64,000 bases of DNA from Pseudovirgaria hyperparasitica (Eukaryota; Ascomycota; Dothideomycetes; Acrospermales; Acrospermaceae): positions 574,247 to 638,246 of the forward strand of contig NW_022985563.1 in assembly GCF_010093815.1 (NCBI RefSeq), given 5' to 3'. The position numbers were made by a program, and so were the translations under genes. This document shows, in pieces, positions 55,279 through 64,000 of the stretch (the stretch's first letter is position 1; the number at the start of each line of letters is the position of its first letter). The notes below the pieces were generated by a model that worked only from the letters and a program-made list of their open reading frames with translations, was not told the DNA's origin and searched no databases.

Positions 55279-56779
55279 ATGGTAGAGAACAATGCGCCAC
55301 GAGGTGCGCAGTGGGCTGGACTACCCATGAAGCAGCTCACTCTACTGGCCCTGACCTTCCAGAACTCAGCACTCATTCTTGTATGTGCTCCAGGACCAAG
55401 GCACCATCGCTCTACACTCCTCCCCTCGCAAGGTCGCTGACAGCTATTTTCAGATTATGCACTATTCACGAATAATGCCTTTGGTAGACTCTAATCGATA
55501 TTTTACCTCCACCGCCGTCTTTATAAACGAAGTCCTTAAATTGGGAATATCAGTGACCATGGCACTGTACGAGATGTCGAACACTATGCCCCCCTCGACA
55601 CCTGCTACTACGCTTTTCGGCAATGTCTCTAGGAATATATTCACAGGAGATAGCTGGAAGCTCGGAATTCCTGCTGTACTCTATACGTTTCAGAACACAC
55701 TACAATATGTTGCTGTCAGCAACCTGGATGCTGCCACCTTCCAGGTCACATACCAATTGAAGATTCTTACTACTGCGCTGTTCAGCGTGGTTCTGCTCGG
55801 CAGGACTCTCTCTGGACGCAAGTGGGGTTCACTCGTCTTGCTCATGATCGGCGTTGGTGTTGTACAGCTACCGACGAAGGCGGAAGTTACTACATTTACG
55901 ACCTTCAAAGAGTCGCAAGCGAAGTTTCACATCCCGCGGACCGTCGGAGATTTGCGAGACGTTGGGCGAGCTATTGCAGTTGAAGTTGCCGAAAGGGCTA
56001 CCTTGCTAGGGGCTGGAATATTGCAACGGTCAGCGACGTATGAAGGTATTGAGGAGGACCGCCGGCTGCAGAATCCGACTTTGAATGCTCAACTGGGCTT
56101 GTTCGCAGTAGTCATTGCTTGTATGTTGTCTGGACTTGCAGGAGTGTACTTTGAGAAAGTCCTCAAAGATGGCCAGAAAACGACTACGATGTGGACGCGA
56201 AACGTCCAGCTCTCCTTCTATTCTCTTTTCCCTTCCTTTTTCATCGGTGTTCTGTTCAAGGATGGAGAAGAGATCTCAAAACTCGGTTTCTTTGCTGGTT
56301 ACAATTGGGTTGTCTGGACAGCGATAACGTTCCAAGCTGCTGGAGGTGTCATAGTTGCCTTGGTCGTCAACTATGCTGACAATATCGCCAAGAACTTTGC
56401 TACGAGCATCAGCATACTTTTGAGTTTCATAGCGAGTGTCTGGTTCTTTGATCTTACGATCACGCTCAATGTAAGCATCAGTTTTAACCACTTGCAGCCT
56501 CTGATACTAACTAATTCCTAGTTTGTGCTTGGTACCGCAATTGTACTATTTGCAACATATATGTACAGCAGTGAGGATATGTCTAGAGCATCGCAAAAAC
56601 TAAGCATTGCACCGTACGAGAAGACCACAATTGAAGGTGATCCGAACTTTTTCGAGCAAGAAAGATCTCTTCTATCGCCTTCGAGGTCAGAGGGTACATC
56701 CTCTTCACAACCTGGGACACCTAGTGAACGCGTGTTCAGATCTAATTCGCTAAAGCACGGTAAAGAACGAGACGACTGA
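55279..56779 (+). CDS. UDP-galactose-type nucleotide-sugar transporter (SLC35A family)
   Basis: Golgi membrane antiporter importing a nucleotide sugar, probably UDP-galactose, in exchange for UMP. Exons 55279-55380, 55454-56470 and 56522-56779, introns 73 and 51 nt, 458 residues. About ten hydrophobic spans are visible. Family sequence includes LTFQNSALILIMHYSR across intron 1, FINEVLKLGIS, TFQNTLQYVAVSNLDAATFQ, TYQLKILTTALFSV, GLAGVYFEKVLK, and NYADNIAKNFATSISI. Between spans 5 and 6 there is a longer cytosolic loop (about residues 175-230) than in animal SLC35A2. The hydrophilic C-terminal tail is Ser/Pro-rich. Confidence 0.9.
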
Positions 56780-57122
56780 TTAGTCCTTTTGAATGAACGA
56801 AGAGTACACAATGAAAATAATTCTTTGCTCAACACAGTATAGTCTTCTTTGTGCTCACGTTATGAGCTTTGCAGAATTGGATGGGGACATTAGCGGCTAT
56901 AACACCCGGGCATTGCTGGCGTCAAGGTATAGAAGCGGTAGGCATTTTCTATGTATATACCCTCTTTGTACAGCGCTTCATCTATTGATTGAATTTGCGA
57001 TCTCGTCCCATGCTTCTCGTTGTAAATTTCCCACGTGACGGCGACGGGTGTCTCCGTGCGACCTCTTCTTCCACGGTTCATGAGCTTCACCACCTCGAGC
57101 ATGATGCGTCACGGCTGCAACA
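56780..57122. other. Intergenic, tandem genes
   Basis: 343 bases between the transporter stop and the HFM1 start, same strand. A palindromic-looking GATGCGTCAC near 57100-57112 lies just before the HFM1 ATG; no site assigned. Confidence 0.4.
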
Positions 57123-60100
57123 ATGGATGTGTTTGATCTTCTTGATAATCTTGACAGTGTGACCAGAGGGTCAAAAGTGCCGGAAAGACCACAGCTCTAC
57201 GAACCTAGTCCTTCGGACACTCATTGTGGTATGTCACAAATCCTACAGAATGAGAGCTTTGAAAATGAGATGCCTTACGATGAATTCGGTGAGCATTCTT
57301 TGACCCCGTCAGTATAGTACTACTCATTTCATCGCAGACGAAGAGCTCCTGGCGCAGCCTTATGTAGATCGGCGAGTGCAAGCAGAGCGAGGCACAGCTC
57401 GACTGTCACTGGCTCCGACCACAACGAGAAGTGCTGCTTCCACGACTCGGCCCAACTTATGTCAGTTATTCGTATGATATCCCGATTCAATGCTAAGCAT
57501 AGCTCCAAGCTCAATATTCACGACCGGTTGTTTCAAAGCATAGCTCGTCACCGCCTCGTATCATGCCATCAAGTCCATCTCTAGACGTTGGAAAGAGACG
57601 CGATCGCGATCGTCGCGCCTTACAATCACAGTTTTCTCAATGCTCAGCCATAACTGGGTCAGGAACACAACCATCGGGATCTTTAGTCAGGAAGACAACG
57701 CAATCCCAAGCACTACTCAAAAACCAACTTCCGATTGTACATGGCGTCCGCCTTGTGCCACGCTCCATACTACCGGATCGCTTCCGTACTGTATTTCCGT
57801 TCCCTCTGTTCAACGCGGTCCAGTCAAAGTCCATTGACAAGGTATATCATTCCGATGACAACTTTGTCCTTTCGTCGCCCACTGGAAGCGGAAAGACTGC
57901 CATTCTCGAGCTCGCCATATGCCGTGCAATTGGTCAATACCCAGGTGGGCAGTTCAAGATTGTCTATCAAGCACCATTCAAGGCGTTATGTTCCGAGAGG
58001 TACAATGATTGGCAAAGGAAGTTTGGTCCACTCGATTTACCGTGCGCTGAGCTCACAGGGGACACCGAAGCTAACGAGTTGAAGAATGTTCAAAATGCAA
58101 CCATTATCATAACGACTCCTGAGAAATGGGACAGTCTGACGCGGAAATGGAAGGACCATGAAAGACTCATGCGTATGGTCAAGCTCTTTCTCATTGACGA
58201 AGTACATATTCTCAAAGATGAACGTGGTCCGACACTGGAGGCTATTGTATCACGTATGAAGTCGATGGGTACTGACATGCGGTTTGTAGCTCTCTCAGCC
58301 ACGGTGCCGAACCTCGAAGACGTAGCAATGTGGCTGGGTAGGAATAGCCGCGAGCAAAATGAACCAGCGCCCATGGAGAGGTTCGGCGAGGAGCTACGAC
58401 CTGTCATGCTGGAAAAGCATGTATGTGGTTATAATTCGAGCAGCAATGATTTTGCTCTCGATAAAACGCTGACATCGAAGTAAGTCTGAAAGGATTAATA
58501 GATTCTTCTTTGGCTGAGACTCATATCAGGCTTTCTGAAGTGATACCGAAGTATTCTCATCGTAAGCCGATCATGGTATTCTGCATGACACAAAAGTCAG
58601 CTGTTAGTACTGCCAAAACCCTGGCCAATTGGTGGTCGGAGCGCCCAAGAAACAATCGATTTTGGGATGCTCCAAATCATCCTATTCCTCTCGCTGACGG
58701 CGAATTGCGAGGTGAGTTGTGTTGGCAGCTAAAGAAGCTATCTTTGACCATGATCGATTAGCTTTCGCCGCATCTGGAGTCGCGTTTCACCACGGATCAG
58801 TTGACAGTGGGGACCGACACCTCGTGGAGAAGGCGTACCTTGCCGGCGATATCAGCGTAATTTGTTGTACCTCAACCCTCGCAGCGGGAATTAATTTACC
58901 ATGCCATATGGTGATCATCAAGAACACTGTGGCTTGGTCTGGTACAGGTCCAAGGGAGTACTCCGACCTGGAGATTATGCAGATGCTTGGACGAGCAGGG
59001 AGACCTCAATTCGACAATACCGCAGTGGGGGTGATCATGACATCCTCTAGCAAAGTTGCCCACTACGAAAATCTAGTCTCTGGACAAGAACCTGTAGAAA
59101 GCCAGTATGTTATGTCTATCTATGCTCAACCTCCCTAGCTGATTTTTTTCAGACTTCATCTGAATCTTATCGAGCATCTGGTAAGTTGACGTCGAATGCG
59201 AAGGCTACTGGGCCCTAATGCAACGTAGAATGCCGAAGTCACACTAGGCACGACCTCTGACTTGCAGTCGGCTAAGAGATGGTTAGGTGGAACCTTCCTG
59301 TCTGTTCGCATGTTGAAGAATCCTACCCATTACGAGATTGATAATATCACGGACGCGGGTAGCCTTGACGAACGACTCAGTAAGATTTGTTCTCGCAATA
59401 TGGCCTCCCTGAAGGATCACGAACTCGTATGCGGCAGCCAAAACTTCAGACCAACCGAGTACGGCAATGCTATGGCACGGTATTATGTTCGATTTGATAC
59501 AATGCTGTTATTTCTGGGCTTGCCTCGACAGGCTAAAGTATCAGAGATCGTCAGTCCAGTCCAATCCACATTGATGTCACTCATCTTGACAAAGCAATAG
59601 CTATCAGCCCTTGCACAAGCTGCAGAGTATAGAGATATACGCTTCCGCATCCCGGAAAAGTCAGTCTACAAAGAGGTCAACGGATCTAATCTGATCAAGT
59701 TCAGCATCAAGGTAGACCTGGCATTGCCAGCTCACAAGACATCCCTCCTTATGCAGATGGCACTTGGTGGTGTCGACTTCCCAAGAGATGAGAAGGCAAT
59801 AAAATGCAGCGTACAATTCGGTTTGGACCAAGGAATAGTCTTCAAACATATCAACCGCCTTGTACGGTGCGTCATCGACTGCCAGCTCTTCCGTGAAGAC
59901 GCGCTTGCGGCTCGAAACGCACTCATGCTTGAGAGGAGTTTTAGTGCCCGAGCCTGGGACGATAGCCCTTTGCAACTGACTCAGCTAGAACACATTGGTC
60001 CTGTTGCGGGAAGAAAGTTGATGGGCGCCAATATTTGCTCAATCGAGGATCTCGAGAACACCGAGCCGCATCGACTTGAGACCATACTGAAGCGGTATCC

Positions 60101-61988
60101 TCCGTTTGGAAGACAGGTGCTTGATTCGCTGAAGTCATTTCCGAAGCTACGCGTTGGCATGCAAATGACCGGACACTCGGTATGTGTCCGCTGCATCCAA
60201 TCATCACACACTAATATCTGATTCAGGTTTCGAAGTCAGGGGAGGGCGTGAAGGTTCATGTGAAAGCAGAAATAGGCTTCATGAATGAGAAACCTCCTTT
60301 GATATTCAGGAAAAGGCCAGTTTTCATATGCGTACTCGCAGAGACTTCAGATGGCAGGGTTGCGCACTTTGCTCGCACTAGGTAACAACGACCTCTTCGT
60401 AAAGATCACTGGCCTGTACTGATGTTCATCGAGTTCAAAGAAATTGAACACCGGGCTAGATCTTTTCTTCTCAGCTACATTAACAGCAGTAAACCAACAT
60501 ATCATTTGTTACGTCATGTGTGAATCAATCGGTATGCTGTCGAGGTAAGTGCATGTAATCATATATTCTAATCATTTCGCAGCTGGAACACTTCGACGTG
60601 CGTCTCTGACACACCAGCTGTCTCCCTATCTCTTTCCGAAAGCTATTCAAGTAGTAGAGCCTTCTTCACCGGAGGAGTGTAAGCCCATGTCCAACATTTC
60701 ACGTCGACGAGCCGATGTCTACTCTCGCCACCGCAGTCTTGGAGAAGCTAGTGAAGACTACGGAGACGATGATCTAGACGACGAAGATTTCGCCTACCTT
60801 GCTCCGAAGGATCTAAACTTCGAGCATATTGATGACTTTAAGAAGCCTAAGGGCAAGATAACCCATCAGAACCAAGCGAATGATGAATCACAAGCGCTAT
60901 TGCCTGAGAGGGATCACATCTCAGAGCCTGAAAGAATGGAGAACGGAAACTATTTCTGCAATCATGTTTGCAAAAACAAACTGTCATGTAAGCATCTATG
61001 CTGCAGAGAAGGTCTAGAGAAGCCACCAAAGAAATCCGCAAAGAAGCGTGCCACAAACCATGAGCCGTCCGAGACCCAGCGATATTCGAAGACAGCCAAG
61101 AAACAAATCAAACTCGACCTTAGTGCCACAAAGCTGAAGTCTGAATGGCCTAGATTCAAGGAGCCGTGCATCGAGATCGACTTAACCCAAACTATGCCTG
61201 GTCATACTTACACGAAGCATAGCTCGTATGAGTCCCAAAGCCTGCATCGTTCTCATAGTACTGTCCAGCGTGGGTCAGGCAAACAGACCTCAAACGTGCC
61301 CGACACCATACCAAGTAAGCCGCGGGCGTCGGATGCTACGAGCAAAAATCTTAGACTTTCTTTCCTTCCTGCACCTCTCCATAACGATGTAAGTAGCGAC
61401 TACGGCGACGTCCTGAGCGATATAAATACCACGTCAACGCCTCCGCATTGCAAATCAAAATTCTCATTGCACGATGACGAAGAGGACGATATTGAAAGTC
61501 TTGAAGAGGCTATGATTGGAGTTACCGATTCGCAAGACCTGAAATATGATCGTGGAACATACGATGACGAGTCGTTTGACTGCACGCAGTTCAATGTCTA
61601 CGAGGATGTACAGATGATAAACCAGGCTTCTCAGAAGGTTGGCGCGATGCGGTCAGTTAAGTACAATGAAAGCTTACCAGTGGAAGAAAAGGCGGATTAT
61701 ATATCAGAATATGAACCAGCCCAAGTCACGCCAACCAAGTCTGTGTCGTTATTCGTTGGAGACACGAGCCGTGTGGGACCAGCACAAAAGGCACCAGTAG
61801 CGCGGACAACTGGTACAGCGTCTACCTTCTTTAGCTCCAGAGCTGCCGAAGCTGAGGACCTGATTTCTACAGCTGTAGGTGTCGAAGTCGAACATAATGC
61901 AGGAGGCGATGTGGTTATACCTCCTGGATACGAGGGCATAGATCCCTGTCTGATCGCTGAATTCGGTGATATCGTTGACTTCACTTAG
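57123..61988 (+). CDS. HFM1: Meiotic ATP-dependent DNA helicase HFM1/MER3
   Basis: Ski2-like 3'-5' helicase that promotes ZMM-dependent crossovers in meiosis. Eleven exons: 57123-57288, 57338-57460, 57510-58479, 58530-58711, 58762-59104, 59153-59180, 59229-59549, 59601-60179, 60227-60381, 60434-60531, 60583-61988; 1456 residues, introns 47-52 nt. Walker A SPTGSGKT lies at 219-226, DEVH at 326-329, then ALSATVPN, CTSTLAAGINLPCH and QMLGRAGRPQFD. The Sec63-like region follows (ESQLHLNLIEHLNAEV across three exons), and the C-terminal region holds a Cys-rich zinc finger (CNHVCKNKLSCKHLCC, about 60960-61007). The joined length is divisible by three. The least certain junction is intron 2, where the in-frame acceptor is AAG at 57509. 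No damage seen, so a sexual cycle is at least not excluded. Confidence 0.93.
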
Positions 61989-62379
61989 GAATGTGAGTAT
62001 TGAAAGGGGAGGAGCGCAAGAGACACGTGAGGAAATCTGCGATAGCTTATAATGAATATACATATAAATATATGATGGTAATGATATATGCTAGCTTGGC
62101 TGAATTGTTCCTATAACCCGCCGAAAGAGGACGATGAAAAGAGGTATAACGACACAAGTACTACAAATTAATTCATGTTGGGATACTTGCAAGTCTATTG
62201 ATTGAAGTAATTAACCTAAGACCCCACGCAGAAGGCTTCGTCATTCAAGGCGTGACTCGCGCAACCCCACAGCATGACTCGCTACGACGGCCCCACCAAA
62301 AATCCAAGACCTCCAATCTCTCGAGCAGCATTAAATACTCCGATAACCTCACCGCCTCCACCTTTCTCCAGCGACGAAG
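61989..62379. other. Intergenic, tandem genes
   Basis: 391 bases between HFM1 and NCS6 on the same strand. AT-rich at 62040-62180, then pyrimidine-rich before the NCS6 start. Nothing else seen. Confidence 0.45.
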
Positions 62380-63654
62380 ATGCCAGCATCCCCTTGTGCC
62401 CTCTGTAAAACCTCGCGCGCCCTTATCGTTCGACCCAAGAACCACCAAAAGTTGTGCAAACCGTGCTTCCTGCATGTCTTTGAGACCGAGATCCACCACA
62501 CAATAACCACAAACGCCCTCTTCCACCGCGGTGAACGGATCGCCATAGGCGCCTCCGGTGGTAAAGATAGCACCGTCCTTGCATCAGTCCTCAAGACCCT
62601 CAATGAGCGCTACGACTACGGCCTCGAACTCATCCTTCTCTCTATAGACGAGGGCATCACCGGCTACCGTGACGACAGCCTTGAGACAGTGAAGAGAAAC
62701 GCCGTGCAGTATGGCATGGAGCTGAAAATTGTGGGCTATGGAGAGCTATATGGGTGGACGATGGACCAGGTCGTTAGCCAGGTGGGCAAAAAGGGCAATT
62801 GCACCTACTGTGGGGTGTTCAGACGGCAGGCATTAGACCGCGGAGCGGCGATGCTCGGTGTCAGACATGTAGTGACGGGGCATAATGCAGATGACATGGC
62901 AGAGACAGTGCTCATGAACCTACTCCGAGGTGATCTGCCGAGGTTAGCAAGGACAACGAGCATCGTCACTAAGACGCCGAACGCGGCCGCGAAGATGGAC
63001 ACAAAAGACGGCAGAACAGACGATGGCATAGAAATCATCCCGGACGTAATCTCGCACACCGACATCATCCGCTCTAAGCCGCTCAAATACGCTTACGAGA
63101 AGGAAATCGTCCTCTACGCACACCACAAGAGCCTCGACTACTTCAGCACTGAGTGCATTTACTCACCCGAAGCCTTCCGCGGCAGCGCACGAGCTCTGAT
63201 CAAAAATCTCGAGCGTATCCGTCCCAGCGCGATTCTAGATGTCGTGCGTAGTGGCGAGGACATGGCGAAGCTTGTGCCCGCAGAATTCGGGGGCGCACAG
63301 ACCGAAGAAGAAGGCGAAGGTGGCTGTGGAGCCGCGCAAGGCCGGACGGGGGGCGGGAGTATGGGATCATTGGAGGCAAAGCTGAGGGAGGATGAAGGTG
63401 CAAAGATGAGAGAGGTGGAGGCCCTGGAGACAGAGATCACACTACCCATCCGCACAAAGGGGAAACCGAAGAGTAAGCCGAAGAAGGGAGCGCCGACGCA
63501 GGCGAAGAAATACCAGAAGCAGGTCATGGGCCAGTGTGAGAGGTGCGGATATCTGTCAAGTCAGAGCGTGTGCAAGGCTTGTACGCTGCTCGAAGGGCTG
63601 AACAAGGCTAGGCCGAAGGCAGACATTGGGATTGTGGTTGGACTGGATACGTGA
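62380..63654 (+). CDS. NCS6: Cytoplasmic tRNA 2-thiolation protein 1
   Basis: With Ncs2/Ctu2, adenylates and thiolates U34 of tRNA-Lys, -Glu and -Gln using sulfur from Urm1. Intronless, 424 residues. The N-terminal Cys pairs (C6xxC9, C26xxC29) form a zinc site. The PP-loop ATPase motif is SGGKDST at 59-65; [39 protein letters not shown] and the later [15 protein letters not shown] are hallmark segments of the family. The C-terminal zinc ribbon is [20 protein letters not shown], preceded by a basic linker. An insertion of about 50 residues rich in Gly and Glu (63290-63420) lies before it. Start ATG matches the family N-terminus. Confidence 0.96.
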   Translation: MPASPCALCKTSRALIVRPKNHQKLCKPCFLHVFETEIHHTITTNALFHRGERIAIGASGGKDSTVLASVLKTLNERYDYGLELILLSIDEGITGYRDDSLETVKRNAVQYGMELKIVGYGELYGWTMDQVVSQVGKKGNCTYCGVFRRQALDRGAAMLGVRHVVTGHNADDMAETVLMNLLRGDLPRLARTTSIVTKTPNAAAKMDTKDGRTDDGIEIIPDVISHTDIIRSKPLKYAYEKEIVLYAHHKSLDYFSTECIYSPEAFRGSARALIKNLERIRPSAILDVVRSGEDMAKLVPAEFGGAQTEEEGEGGCGAAQGRTGGGSMGSLEAKLREDEGAKMREVEALETEITLPIRTKGKPKSKPKKGAPTQAKKYQKQVMGQCERCGYLSSQSVCKACTLLEGLNKARPKADIGIVVGLDT

Positions 63655-64000
63655 AAGAGTAAAGAAAGGTATAACGACTACGCTTCTGATGCTCTAGGAG
63701 CGCATAGATTCAGTAGAGTCCGGGGCCCGCACGACTGATACAGCAATAACGCCGGTGGTCCTTCGTGCTTCGATCAAAGTTACGACGACTGAACAAAAGT
63801 GAGGCCTCGACAACAGCACTGGCAGCCATGAAGATCCGTATCTTCGATAGCGCCAGAGCACAGGCACGTCTGCGCCTTATCCTCGAGGTTCATATAGACA
63901 AACCATACAGCAATTTTTTTGCTTTGCTATACAGCGGCCGAATAAGATAATATCCCAAGATCCCTTTATATAGAGTTTAGAGAGCCTATTTACCATCGCC
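63655..64000. other. Downstream flank, no supported gene
   Basis: 346 bases after the NCS6 stop to the window edge. One short open stretch (63765-63950) has no recognisable features. Confidence 0.4.

Noticed and set aside
54996-55475. 159-codon frame overlapping the transporter's first exon
   Set aside because: Different frame from the transporter, which is supported by conserved transporter sequence across its introns.

Overview
The window reads as nuclear DNA of a filamentous ascomycete (Pezizomycotina, probably Dothideomycetes). The grounds are gene spacing of a few hundred bases, introns of roughly 45-85 nt with GT..AG ends, single-copy fungal housekeeping genes in both orientations without operons, and several secreted or lineage-specific families that I associate with plant- or surface-living Dothideomycetes. 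The class assignment is inference. All multi-exon models were built by hand from splice signals, and each summed coding length was checked to be a multiple of three.

Layout. 1-3.5 kb: 3' part of a CTD kinase (CTK1/CDK12 type) with a long RS domain, running in from the left. 3.9-5.5 kb: a secreted HExxH protein with a 24-bp coding minisatellite. 7.2-10.8 kb: an insulysin-type M16 protease. 11.6-14.2 kb: a secreted GH92 alpha-mannosidase (5 exons). 15-16 kb: a small secreted protein with an HSP70/actin-like ATPase fold. 17-19 kb: a second HExxH secreted protein fused to a Cys-rich C-terminal module. 19.4-24.4 kb: a graveyard with an ankyrin-repeat pseudogene and another relic reading frame. 25.3-35.8 kb: a nuclear-type unknown, an FHA-kinase, a secreted protein broken by one stop codon, a W/D-motif unknown, and a peroxisomal acyl-CoA ligase. 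36-39.5 kb: an F-box-like protein and a beta-lactamase-fold hydrolase. 40.5-42.4 kb: a micro-exon gene for a 111-aa membrane protein and a third HExxH protease, paralogous to the first. 43.2-63.7 kb is a housekeeping block: COQ3, TFIIE-beta, MLP1/TPR nucleoporin, cytosolic methionyl-tRNA synthetase, a nucleotide-sugar transporter, the meiotic helicase HFM1/MER3 (11 exons) and the tRNA thiolase NCS6/CTU1.

The two halves differ. The right 20 kb is compact, conserved and mostly intact. The left and middle 42 kb mix core genes with accessory secreted proteins, decayed genes, hairpins and AT-rich tracts. I found no tRNA or rRNA gene, no complete transposon, no CRISPR array and no biosynthetic gene cluster. 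The most unusual items are the repeat-expanded metalloprotease with a substituted putative third zinc ligand, the secreted HSP70-like protein, the micro-exon gene, the COQ3 overlapping uORF, and a set of decayed genes in which every plain stop can be explained by a C-to-T change.
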